Shown here piece after piece: positions 50,997-60,500 of a DNA stretch of 64,000 nucleotides. The notes under the pieces were generated by a model. The model saw only the letters and a list, made by a program, of their open reading frames with translations, made no database searches and was not told the origin of the DNA. Position numbers and translations under genes: made by a program. This stretch comes from Pseudomonas brassicacearum subsp. brassicacearum (GTDB taxonomy: Bacteria > Pseudomonadota > Gammaproteobacteria > Pseudomonadales > Pseudomonadaceae), in NCBI RefSeq assembly GCF_008801605.1, contig NZ_VZPJ01000014.1:89998-153997 (forward strand), written 5' to 3'. The number at the start of each line of letters is the position of its first letter. The stretch's first letter is position 1.

Positions 50997-53654
50997 ATGC
51001 CCCCACGCTCCGCCCCCGCTTCAACCGCTGACTTGCCGCAAGGCACCGGTTTCGTCCGGGTGCGTGGCGCCCGCGAACACAACCTCAAGAACGTCGACGT
51101 GGACATCCCCCGCGATGCCCTGGTGGTGTTTACCGGCGTGTCGGGGTCCGGCAAGTCGTCGCTGGCCTTCTCCACGCTCTACGCCGAAGCCCAGCGTCGC
51201 TACTTCGAGTCCGTCGCACCCTATGCGCGGCGCCTGATCGACCAGGTGGGCGTGCCGGACGTGGACAGCATCGAGGGACTGCCGCCGGCAGTCGCCTTGC
51301 AGCAACAGCGCGGCACCCCCAGCGCACGCTCTTCGGTGGGCAGCGTCACCACCCTGTCGAGCCTGATTCGCATGCTCTACTCCCGCGCCGGCAGCTACCC
51401 GGCCGACCAACCGATGCTCTATGCCGAAGACTTCTCGCCCAACACGCCACAGGGTGCCTGCCAGCAATGCCATGGCCTGGGCCGAGTCTATGAGGTCACC
51501 GAAGCGTCCATGGTGCCGGACCCGTCGCTGACCATCCGCGAGCGCGCCGTGGCCGCCTGGCCCATGGCCTGGCAGGGCCAGAACTTGCGGGACATCCTGG
51601 TGACCCTGGGCTATGACGTCGACATCCCCTGGCGCGACCTGCCGAAGAAGCAGCGGGACTGGATTCTCTTCACCGAACAAACCCCTACCGTTCCCGTATA
51701 CGCCGGGCTCACCCCGGCCCAGACCCGCGCCGCCCTCAAACGCAAGCTCGAACCGAGTTACCAGGGCACGTTCAGCGGCGCCCGACGCTACCTGCTGCAC
51801 ACCTTCATGCACTCCCAAAGCGCGCAGATGCGCAAACGCGTGGCGCAATACATGCGCGCCAGCCCCTGTCCCGTGTGCGAGGGCAAGCGCCTCAAACGCC
51901 AGGCGCTGACCGTGAGCTTTGCCGGCCTGGACATTGCCGAGCTATCGCACCTGCCGTTGCTTGAACTGGCCGACGTGCTCAAGGGCGTCCTGGCGCCCGA
52001 CTACCTGGAACAGGCCGAAGAAACCGGAGACGTCCTCAGCCACCAGCAAACCCGAGAAGCCCGCGAGCAACGCGCCGCCAGGGGCGACAACCCGCACGCG
52101 GGTGGGCCGGACGCGCGCCACACCCCCAACCTCTCCCTGGAGAAACGCCTGGCCGCCCAACGCATCGCCGCCGAGCTGCTGGAACGGATCGTCACCCTGA
52201 TCGACCTCGGCCTGGGCTACCTTGCCCTGGAACGCAGCACACCGACGCTTTCGTCCGGCGAACTGCAACGCCTGCGCCTGGCGACCCAGCTCAATTCCCA
52301 GTTGTTCGGGGTGATCTACGTGCTGGACGAACCCTCCGCCGGCCTGCATCCGGCCGACAGCGAGGCGTTGTTTGGCGCCTTGCAACGCCTCAAGGCTGCC
52401 GGCAACTCGGTGTTTGTGGTCGAACACGACCTCGATACCATGCGCCGCGCCGACTGGCTCATCGACGTCGGCCCGGACGCCGGCGAACAAGGCGGGAAAG
52501 TCCTCTACAGCGGTCCGCCGGCAGGCCTTGGCCAGGTGTCGGAATCACGCACCCGCGCCTACCTCTTTGCCGAAGAACACGTCACGGCACGCAGCCCCCG
52601 AGCGCCCAAGGATTGGCTGCGCCTGGAAGGCATTACCCGCAACAACCTCGACAACTTGAGCGCGGCCTTCCCCTTGGGTTGCTTCACCGCCGTGACCGGC
52701 ATCTCCGGCTCAGGCAAATCCAGCCTCGTCAGCCAGGCCCTGCTGGATCTGGTCGGCGCCCACCTGGGCCAGGCCAGCCCCAACGCCGAACCCGATGAGC
52801 AAAGCCTGGAAGACGATCCCGTGCAAACCAGCGGCGGGCGCGTTACCGCTGGGCTTGAAGCGGTCAAGCGGCTGGTCCAGGTGGACCAGAAACCCATCGG
52901 CCGCACCCCGCGCTCCAACCTCGCCACCTACACCGGGCTGTTCGATCACGTGCGCAAACTGTTCGCCGCGACAGAGCAGGCGCAAGCACTGGGATTCGAT
53001 GCCGGACGGTTTTCCTTCAACGTCGCCAAGGGCCGTTGCGAGACCTGCGAAGGTGAAGGTTTTGTCAGCGTGGAGTTGTTGTTCATGCCTAGCGTGTACG
53101 CGCCCTGCCCCACCTGCCATGGTGCGCGCTACAACCCGCAGACCCTGGCGGTGAGCTGGCAAGGCCTGGACATTTCCCAGGTGCTGCAACTGACCGTGAA
53201 CCAGGCTCTTGAGGTGTTTGCCGAGCAAGCGGCGGCCAGGCGCTCATTGCAGGTGCTGCAGGATATCGGGTTGGGCTACCTGCGCCTGGGCCAACCGGCC
53301 ACGGAACTGTCCGGCGGTGAAGCCCAGCGGATCAAACTGGCGACAGAACTGCAGCGCAAGGCCCGGGGGGCGACATTGTATGTGTTGGATGAGCCCACCA
53401 ACGGGCTGCACCCCCAGGACGTCGACCGCTTGCTGGTGCAACTGAATCGCCTGGTGGAGGAAGGTCACACGGTGGTTGTGGTGGAACATGACATGCGCGT
53501 TGTGGCGCAGAGCGACTGGGTCATCGACATCGGTCCGGGCGCAGGTTCCCAAGGTGGGAACGTCGTGGCCTGCGGGGCTCCGGAAGAAGTCGCGGCCTGC
53601 CGGGAAAGCCGGACGGCGGAGTTTCTGAAAAGGGCTTTGCAGCCTGGAAGATAA
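50997..53654 (+). CDS. UvrA paralogue (UvrA2-type excinuclease ATPase)
   Basis: This 885-residue protein has two ABC ATPase modules with Walker A GVSGSGKSSLAF and GISGSGKSSLVS, signatures LSSGELQRL and LSGGEAQRI, and Cys motifs (CQQCHGLG, CPVCEGKRLK, CETCEGEGF, CPTCHGARY). It is about 55 residues shorter than housekeeping UvrA, and its N-terminal insert differs from the UvrB-binding region. UvrA2-type proteins are linked to drug or DNA-damage tolerance. The linker around residue 365 (HQQTREAREQRAARGDNPHA) is a charged insertion. The start at 50997 follows AAGGA. There is no uvrB nearby. Confidence 0.8.
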   Translation: MPPRSAPASTADLPQGTGFVRVRGAREHNLKNVDVDIPRDALVVFTGVSGSGKSSLAFSTLYAEAQRRYFESVAPYARRLIDQVGVPDVDSIEGLPPAVALQQQRGTPSARSSVGSVTTLSSLIRMLYSRAGSYPADQPMLYAEDFSPNTPQGACQQCHGLGRVYEVTEASMVPDPSLTIRERAVAAWPMAWQGQNLRDILVTLGYDVDIPWRDLPKKQRDWILFTEQTPTVPVYAGLTPAQTRAALKRKLEPSYQGTFSGARRYLLHTFMHSQSAQMRKRVAQYMRASPCPVCEGKRLKRQALTVSFAGLDIAELSHLPLLELADVLKGVLAPDYLEQAEETGDVLSHQQTREAREQRAARGDNPHAGGPDARHTPNLSLEKRLAAQRIAAELLERIVTLIDLGLGYLALERSTPTLSSGELQRLRLATQLNSQLFGVIYVLDEPSAGLHPADSEALFGALQRLKAAGNSVFVVEHDLDTMRRADWLIDVGPDAGEQGGKVLYSGPPAGLGQVSESRTRAYLFAEEHVTARSPRAPKDWLRLEGITRNNLDNLSAAFPLGCFTAVTGISGSGKSSLVSQALLDLVGAHLGQASPNAEPDEQSLEDDPVQTSGGRVTAGLEAVKRLVQVDQKPIGRTPRSNLATYTGLFDHVRKLFAATEQAQALGFDAGRFSFNVAKGRCETCEGEGFVSVELLFMPSVYAPCPTCHGARYNPQTLAVSWQGLDISQVLQLTVNQALEVFAEQAAARRSLQVLQDIGLGYLRLGQPATELSGGEAQRIKLATELQRKARGATLYVLDEPTNGLHPQDVDRLLVQLNRLVEEGHTVVVVEHDMRVVAQSDWVIDIGPGAGSQGGNVVACGAPEEVAACRESRTAEFLKRALQPGR

Positions 53655-53687
53655 AACCTGGCCCAAATCCCGCCTACGCCCCCCGTC

Positions 53688-53801
53688 GATCGTTCCCACG
53701 CTCCTGCGTGGGAATGTCGCCAGGGACGCTCCGCGTTCCGTTTCTGGAAGGTGACGCAGAGCGTCACGGGATGCATTCCCACGCAGAGCGTGGGAACGAT
53801 C
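53688..53801. repeat. GATCG-type inverted repeat, full copy
   Basis: A 114-bp element with outer arms GATCGTTCCCACGCTC and GAGCGTGGGAACGATC and inner arms GGGACGCTCCGCGTTCC and GACGCAGAGCGTCAC. It lies between the convergent uvrA paralogue and hemN and matches 49174-49285. Confidence 0.85.
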
Positions 53802-53853
53802 AAAAGATCGCAGGCTTCGCCAGCTCCTACAGACCCAGCGCGAGCTTGAGTTA

Positions 53854-55242
53854 TCAGACCGTACGCGAATACTGAACCGTCTGGTCCGCCCCCAGGTACG
53901 CGTCGAAGGCCATGGCCACGTTGCGCATCATCAATTGTCCCTGGGGCAACAACACCAGCTCGTCGTCGCGAAGGTCCAGCAACCCGTCGCGCACCAGCTC
54001 CTGGAGCCGGTCCAGGGCATCGGCGAAGTACTCGCTAAACCGAATGCCGTGGGCGCTCTCGATCTGGCCGAAATCGATGCGTGCGTGACACATCAGTTCG
54101 CTGATGACCTCGCGCCGCAGTCGGTCATCGTCGCTCAGCCGATAACCACGCTGCACCGCCAGCAGGCCTTGATCCAACCGCGCGTAATACTGGGAAAGCT
54201 CCTTGACGTTCTGGTTGTAGCTATCGCCCACCTTGCCGATCGAGGACACCCCCAGGCCAATCAGGTCGCAATCGGCGTGGGTGGAATAGCCCTGGAAATT
54301 GCGCTGCAGGCTGCCCTGGGCGCGGGCGCGTACCAGTTCGTCATCCGGCAAGGCAAAGTGGTCCATGCCGATGTAGACGTAGCCGGCTTCAGTCAGGCGA
54401 TTGATGGTCAGTTCCAGCAACTCCAGCTTGCGCTCTGGCGGCGGCATGTCTTCTGGCCGGATCATCCGCTGCGCCCGCACCCGTTGCGGCAGGTGGGCGT
54501 AGCTGTAGGCCGCGATCCGGTCCGGACGCAGGGCGATGATCTTGCTCAAGGTGACATCAAAACTGGCGATGGTCTGCAAGGGCAGGCCATAGATCAGATC
54601 GACACTGACCGACTTGAAGCGCGCCAGGCGCGCGGCTTCCACCAGCTCGACGACCTGGGCTTCGCTTTGCACTCGGTTGACGGCAATCTGCACCTGGGCA
54701 TCGAAATCCTGGACGCCAAAGCTCAGGCGGTTGAACCCCAACTGGCGCAGGCCCTGGATCTGTTGCGCATCGATGGTCCGCGGGTCGACCTCGATGGAAA
54801 ACTCATGGGCGTCGCTGTCGTCCATGTCGAAGGACTGGTGCAGGCAGTCCATCAGGTCGGCCAGTTGCTCATGGGTCAGGTAAGTCGGCGTTCCCCCGCC
54901 CAGGTGCAGCTGGGTCAGTTTGCGCGAGCGGTCGAACAAGGTCGCCTGCAGGGCAATTTCGCGCTTGAGGTAGGTCAGGTATTCGACGGCACGATGGGTC
55001 TTGCGCGTGATGATCTTGTTGCACGCGCAGTAATAGCAGAGGCTCTGGCAGAACGGGATGTGGATGTACACCGATAACGACTTGGGCAGCGGTGCCTGGT
55101 TACTGCGTTGGGCAGCCTGCTGGTATTCATCCATGGCAAAGGCCTGATGGAACTGCGGCGCCGTCGGATAGGAGGTGTAGCGCGGCCCCGGGCGGTCGTA
55201 TTTCTCCACCAGGGCACGATTGAAACCGGATACAGCATTCAT
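53854..55242 (-). CDS. hemN: Oxygen-independent coproporphyrinogen III oxidase
   Basis: This 462-residue radical SAM enzyme converts coproporphyrinogen III to protoporphyrinogen IX without oxygen, needed for haem under denitrifying conditions. The cluster motif CQSLCYYCAC (CxxxCxxC plus the adjacent Cys) is intact, as are LGGGTPTYL, SIEVDPRTID, FNRLSFGVQDFD and SVDLIYGLP. The HemN C-terminal domain is present. The ATG overlaps the stop of the upstream paralogue by 4 bp (ATGA), so it is translationally coupled to it. Confidence 0.95.
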   Translation of the reverse strand: MNAVSGFNRALVEKYDRPGPRYTSYPTAPQFHQAFAMDEYQQAAQRSNQAPLPKSLSVYIHIPFCQSLCYYCACNKIITRKTHRAVEYLTYLKREIALQATLFDRSRKLTQLHLGGGTPTYLTHEQLADLMDCLHQSFDMDDSDAHEFSIEVDPRTIDAQQIQGLRQLGFNRLSFGVQDFDAQVQIAVNRVQSEAQVVELVEAARLARFKSVSVDLIYGLPLQTIASFDVTLSKIIALRPDRIAAYSYAHLPQRVRAQRMIRPEDMPPPERKLELLELTINRLTEAGYVYIGMDHFALPDDELVRARAQGSLQRNFQGYSTHADCDLIGLGVSSIGKVGDSYNQNVKELSQYYARLDQGLLAVQRGYRLSDDDRLRREVISELMCHARIDFGQIESAHGIRFSEYFADALDRLQELVRDGLLDLRDDELVLLPQGQLMMRNVAMAFDAYLGADQTVQYSRTV

Positions 55243-56612
55243 GATGGATTCAACTTTTCAAAAAGGTGTGGGCCTGCGTCATCCAGTCCTGGGTCGAACA
55301 GATTGCAGATCGCATCGACGCTCAAGCGCCCGGCAGGCAGGATGCCGATAAACCGGCTCGACAGTTCGATCAATCCCTGGTCATGCAAAGCTTCCAGCGA
55401 CGGCCAGAGAGACGCGAAATACTCGCGAAACACCAGGCCGAAGCGTGCCTCGATGGCCGGGATATCGAGTTCAAGGTCACAGGAAAGCTGCTCGGTCACA
55501 CATGCCTTGACCTGATCCTGCGCTTCACAGCGCCAACCGCGATGGACCGGCAACTGCCCGGCATCCAGCTGTTGGCAATACTGATGCAGGTCGTCGGTGT
55601 TCTGTACGTACATGTGCTCGATCTGAGTGATGGCCGATAGACCGAAGCCCACGTGATCACAGCAACCGTGACGGGTAAAACCCTGGCAATTGCGATGCAG
55701 GCGTCCGTGCTCCTGGGCCACCGCCAGGTCATCGTCGGCCCTGACGAACTGGCCCAGGCCGATGTAGTGATAACCGGCGCCAATCAGTTGCTCGCAGCAG
55801 ATCCGCCGCATGGCGTCCTTGTCGGCCGGGCTGCAAAAGTCGCCGGCCAACCCGGCGTTCTTCGAGCGGTAACGATAAGGCGCGCGAGCATAGTCGAAAG
55901 CGTGCAACCGGTCCGGTTCCAGTTCGATCAGCGTCGCCAGCTTCAGGGCGAAACTGCTGGGCGTCTGCCAGGCATGGCCGTAACCCAAGTCAATGTTGAT
56001 GGAGCGAAAACCAAACGTGCGCGCCGCATCGATCAACGAATGGATCGGAGCCGGATTCTGGTAACAATCGACCGACAGGTCGCTGTCGACGCCAATGTCG
56101 GGGACGCCGATGCTGACATGAGTGAAACCCTGGTCGCGGATCAGGCCCATGGTCGACCAGTCGGTGTGGTGCAAGTCCACCTCGATGCTGTGGTCGCCAC
56201 CGTCGTATTCACTGAAGTCAAAGCGCTTGCGCAGGTCACTCATCAGCTTCTGCAGATGAGCGATCACCGGCGTGCCACCGGTCAGGCAAAACTGCTCGAC
56301 GCGCCGCCCTGCGCCCAGGTGGCAACCGACCAACCCCAACTCATAGGTCAGGCGTTGCAGGTAGCCCTCGATCTCACCGCAGCGGCAGTCGCTGGCCAGG
56401 GGCGAACACGACGCCAGCCGCAGGCGCGAAGGCAGGTGCACCGCCAGGGACAAGGGCCGTCGTTTCTGACGGCTGCTGCGCAACCCTCGAAGCAGGTCGA
56501 GCGAACCGATGCCTGTGTGGAATCTACGTGTACCGACCGGACAATCGAAATCAGCCACCACAGGCGCACGGCCCGAAGGTCGCTCACCGAGGGTATGGAA
56601 CGGGTCGAACAT
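55239..56612 (-). CDS. Degenerate HemN paralogue lacking a cluster cysteine
   Basis: This 457-residue protein aligns with HemN along its length: TGGTPVIAHL, SIEVDLHHTDW, FTHVSIGVPDIG, INIDLGYG, RLHAFDYARAPY and a HemN-like C-terminus with CQGFTRHGCCDHVGFGLSAI. The cluster loop reads CSPLASDCRC where HemN has CQSLCYYCAC, so the second of the three SAM-cluster cysteines is Ala. It should not bind a normal 4Fe-4S/SAM cluster and may be a haem-handling or regulatory relative. It has GGAG before the ATG, a near-perfect ANR/DNR box 57 bp upstream, and is coupled to hemN. The open frame and normal codon use argue against a pseudogene. Confidence 0.75.
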   Translation of the reverse strand: MFDPFHTLGERPSGRAPVVADFDCPVGTRRFHTGIGSLDLLRGLRSSRQKRRPLSLAVHLPSRLRLASCSPLASDCRCGEIEGYLQRLTYELGLVGCHLGAGRRVEQFCLTGGTPVIAHLQKLMSDLRKRFDFSEYDGGDHSIEVDLHHTDWSTMGLIRDQGFTHVSIGVPDIGVDSDLSVDCYQNPAPIHSLIDAARTFGFRSINIDLGYGHAWQTPSSFALKLATLIELEPDRLHAFDYARAPYRYRSKNAGLAGDFCSPADKDAMRRICCEQLIGAGYHYIGLGQFVRADDDLAVAQEHGRLHRNCQGFTRHGCCDHVGFGLSAITQIEHMYVQNTDDLHQYCQQLDAGQLPVHRGWRCEAQDQVKACVTEQLSCDLELDIPAIEARFGLVFREYFASLWPSLEALHDQGLIELSSRFIGILPAGRLSVDAICNLFDPGLDDAGPHLFEKLNPS

Positions 56613-56668
56613 GACAATCTCCGAGTGGCTGTGCGCAAGCAGTTTGCGGGGTAACCCGCCGGGCCACC

Positions 56669-56682
56669 TTGACCTGTATCAA
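56669..56682 (-). promoter_or_regulatory. ANR/DNR box of the hemN pair
   Basis: TTGACCTGTATCAA matches TTGAT-N4-ATCAA with one mismatch. It lies 57 bp upstream of the HemN paralogue, at the distance expected of an ANR/DNR-activated promoter. Confidence 0.7.
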
Positions 56683-56707
56683 GCGCCTTGGAACCACGCG
56701 CCAGCGC

Positions 56708-57151
56708 TTACCAGGTGAGGTAGAACATGGCCTTGGCCAGCAGCACGATCGCGACCATGTGCAGGAACACGCTGGTATGGATGATGTGCACGTAGCGGGC
56801 GTTCATGCGTCCGCTCCTGAACAGCCACATGGCCCAGAGGAAATGGCCCAGCACACTGCCCGCCAACAGGATCTTGAGCCCCAGCAACAAACCGAAGGAC
56901 GATTGCAACGGTGACGAGAGCAACGGCCAATAGCGCAGCCAGACCATGCCAATGCCCGCGCCGAACAGCACCAGAAGCACCCACGGCATCAACTGCCGGG
57001 CGCGTTGGCTGATGCCTTGCTCCAGCAGCACCATGACCTTGGTGGGCAGTTGCTTGCGAATGCTCTCCAGGAACAGGACTTCGAAGAAAACCGTGCCGAT
57101 GAAAACCAGCGCGGCAAACAGGTGCAAGGTCAGAAACAGCGGATAAATCAT
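56708..57151 (-). CDS. Small integral membrane protein, CopD-like
   Basis: This 147-residue protein has four membrane segments: 5-27, about 50-72, 85-107 and 122-142. His residues near the ends (HLFAALVFIG, HFLWAMWLF, HIIHTSVFLHM) could bind haem b. It resembles the membrane part of the CopD family found beside denitrification and haem genes, but the function is not known. It has GAGGAAG before its ATG, a perfect ANR/DNR box 73 bp upstream, and lies 95 bp before the hemN pair. Confidence 0.65.
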   Translation of the reverse strand: MIYPLFLTLHLFAALVFIGTVFFEVLFLESIRKQLPTKVMVLLEQGISQRARQLMPWVLLVLFGAGIGMVWLRYWPLLSSPLQSSFGLLLGLKILLAGSVLGHFLWAMWLFRSGRMNARYVHIIHTSVFLHMVAIVLLAKAMFYLTW

Positions 57152-57223
57152 GAGCTTCCTCGGTCGCCCTCTTCAGCGGGGCGATGGTTTATTCGAGGTT
57201 ATCGCGCCATCCCGAAAGTGGGG

Positions 57224-57237
57224 TTGATGCCAATCAA
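57224..57237 (-). promoter_or_regulatory. ANR/DNR box of the CopD-like gene
   Basis: TTGATGCCAATCAA is a perfect match to TTGAT-N4-ATCAA, 73 bp upstream of the membrane protein gene. Confidence 0.8.
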
Positions 57238-57270
57238 GGAAACCGCAATGCCTGCCACACCACCAAACCC

Positions 57271-57360
57271 TGTGGGAGCGAGCTTGCTCGCGATAACGTC
57301 GGTTCAGCTACATCGATGTTGACTGGCGCACCGCTATCGCGAGCAAGCTCGCTCCCACAG
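57271..57360. repeat. REP doublet (inverted pair)
   Basis: Facing cores TGTGGGAGCGAGCTTGCTCG and CGAGCAAGCTCGCTCCCACA lie between the ANR/DNR box of the CopD-like gene and the epimerase leader. Confidence 0.85.
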
Positions 57361-57566
57361 GAAAGGGCATCGTCGGCGTTGAGAAAGCGTCAACAGAACG
57401 TTACTCCTGCGCAATCTCCACACAACCGCTGATCAGTTAGTCCGGCTTTTTGACACTTTCCCCGATATGCGGTCACAACTTTTGCGCTCCGCTGGGTCAT
57501 AACACGAAGGTCGTCGATGGAATGTTGACGTCTACCGAGGTTTAAGCCTGATACGGAGATAAGCTC
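57361..57566 (+). promoter_or_regulatory. Upstream region of the epimerase gene
   Basis: About 200 bp ahead of the epimerase start with no gene. It should hold the promoter; no confident sigma factor match (including an AlgU-type one) could be called. A GGAG site lies 8 bp before the ATG. Confidence 0.4.
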
Positions 57567-60500
57567 ATGATTTTCAACGTACAAAATTTTGGCGCCAAAG
57601 GAGATGGCATCACCGACGACACGGCAGCCATCCAAAGTGCGATTGATGCGGCGGCCGCGGCCGGCGGTGGGCAGGTGTACATGCCGACCGGCACCTACAT
57701 CGTTTCGGGGGGAGAGGAACCTTCCGATGGCTGCCTGATGCTCAAGAGCAATGTCTACCTGTACGGCGACGGCATGGGCGAGACCACGGTCAAGCTGGTC
57801 GATGGCTCCGACACCAAGATCACCGGCATCATCCGCTCGGCCTACGGCGAGGAAACCCACGACTTCGGCGTCAGCAACCTCACCATCGACGGCAACCGCG
57901 ACAGCACCACCGGCAAGGTCGACGGCTGGTTCAACGGCTACATTCCCGGCGAAGAAGGCTACGACTCCAACGTCACCCTCGACAGCGTCGAGATCAAGGA
58001 TTGCTCCGGGTACGGTTTCGACCCCCACGAGCAAACCGTCAACATGGTCATCAAGAACAGCGTGTCCCACGGCAACGGCCTGGACGGTTTTGTCGCCGAC
58101 TTCCTCAGCGATAGCACCTTCGAAAACAACGTCGCCTACGACAACGACCGCCACGGTTTCAACGTCGTCACCAGCACCCACGATTTCACCATGACCAATA
58201 ACGTCGCCTACGACAACGGCGGCAATGGCATCGTGATCCAGCGCGGCAGCGAGGACATCCCCTCGCCCAACAACATCACCATCACCGGCGGCGAGGTGTA
58301 TGGCAACGGCGCCGAAGGGGTGCTGATCAAGCTCTCCAGCGAAGTGACCGTCACCGGCGTCGACATCCACGACAACAGCAGCGCCGGGATCCGCATCTAC
58401 GGCAGCAACCACGTCGAAATCATCGACAACACCCTCAACAACAATTCCCTGGGCGGCGCCGTACCGGAAATCATCATCCAGTCCTATGACGACACCCTGG
58501 GCGTGTCCGGCAAGTACTTCAACGGCAGCGATAACACCATCCAGGGCAACATCATCAGCGGCAGCGACCTGTCGACCTATGGCGTGGCAGAGCGCAACGA
58601 AGACGGCACCGACCGCAACGCCATCATCGCCAACACCATCAGCCATACCAGCAAGGGCGCCACGCTGGTCTATGGCGACGGCAGCTACGTCAGTGCCACG
58701 GTGCCCATGACCACCGTGCAAGGTACGGCGGGCAACGACACCCTGCTCGGCAGCGCCGCCAACGAGATTTTCTACGGCGGCGCAGGCAACGATACGATCA
58801 ATGGCGCGACCGGTAGCGACATCCTCGTCGGTGGCGCCGGCATCGACAAACTCACCGGGGGTACCGGTGCCGATACGTTCCGGTTCGTCGCTCAGTCGGA
58901 CAGTTACCGCAACGCGACCACCAGCTTCGATGACACCATCACCGACTTCGACGTCACCCAGGACAAGATCGACCTCGCCGGCCTCGGTTTCACCGGCCTG
59001 GGCAATGGCCGTGGCGGCACCCTGCAGGTCAGCTACAGCGCCAGCAACAACCGCACCTACATCAAGGACTTCGACGCCGATGCCAGCGGCAATCGCTTCG
59101 AGCTGATCCTCTCGGGCAACCTGGCCAGTACCCTGACCGCCAGCAACTTTATCTTCAACCGGGTGATCACCGGCACCAGCGGTAGCGACTCACTGCTGGG
59201 TAGCGATGCGGCCGATACCCTGCTCGGCCTCGCGGGCAACGACAGCCTCAGTGGTGGCGCCGGCGACGACAAGCTCGACGGCGGTGCTGGCATGGACACC
59301 CTCACTGGTGGCGCCGGGGCGGACACCTTCGTGTTCTCCAACCGCCTGGACAGCTACCGCAACTACAACACCGGCGGCGCCAACCTCGGCGACCTGATCA
59401 CCGACTTCGACATCAGCGCCGACAAGATCGACCTCTCGGCCATGGGCTTCACCGGCCTGGGGGACGGCAAGAACAACACCGTGTACCTGGTGCTCAACAG
59501 TGCCGGCACCAAGACCTACATCAAGTCCCTGGAGGCCGATGCCAATGGCAACCGCTTCGAAGTGGCGCTGGATGGCAATTACCTCAACACCCTGACCAGC
59601 GCCAACTTTGTCTTTGCCACCACCTCGCCGACCAACCAGGCGCCGGTACTGGCGACGCCGCTGCTGGACCAGAACGCGACCGAAAACACCCCGTTCAGCT
59701 ACGTGGTGCCGGCCACCAGTTTCACCGATCCGGACAACGACAGCCTGAGCTACACCGCCAAACTCGCCAATGGCAGCGCCCTGCCCAGCTGGCTGGTCTT
59801 CGATGCCGCCACCCGCACCTTCAGCGGCACGCCACCCGACACTGCGTCGGGCACCTACGCCATCCAGGTCACCGCGAGCGACGGCAGCAACGCCACCGTC
59901 AGCGACAGCTTTACCCTCGCCGTGCAGGACGTTCCCACCGCCATTGTGATCAATGGCACGCCGAACAACGACACGCTGACCGGCACCGCAGCCAATGAGC
60001 AATTGTTCGGTGGCGCGGGCAACGACACCCTCAATGGCGGCGCCGGCAACGACATCCTGGTCGGCGGCACCGGGGTCGACAAGCTCACCGGCGGCACGGG
60101 GGCCGATGTATTCCGCTACACCTCGAAACTCGACAGCTACCGCACCAGTTCCACCAGCGCCAGTGACCAGATTCTCGACTTCGACCTGACTGCGGACAAG
60201 ATCGATGTCTCGGCGCTTGGCTATACCGGCCTGGGCAACGGGCTCAACGGCACCCTGCAAGTCACTTACAGTTCGTCGACCAACCGCACCTACCTCAAGG
60301 ACCTGACGGTCGATGCCAACGGCAACCGGTTTGAGGTCTCGATGGCAGGCAACTTCCTCAGCAGCCTGACGGCCAGTCACTTTGTCTTCGCCGACCAGAC
60401 CAACCCAACCAACGTGGCGCCGGTCGTCGCTACCCCACTGCTGGACCAGAACGCCAGTGAAAGCACGCCGTTCAGTTACACCGTGGCCAGCAACAGTTTC

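Noticed and set aside
55239..56612. HemN paralogue as a pseudogene
   Set aside because: The frame is intact over 457 codons, codon use is normal, it has a good ribosome site and an ANR/DNR-type box, and it is coupled to hemN; only a cluster residue is replaced.
57530..57560. TTGACG-N18-TGATAC as a sigma-70 promoter of the epimerase
   Set aside because: The -10 element would lie only about 15 bp before the start codon, leaving no room for a leader with the visible ribosome site.
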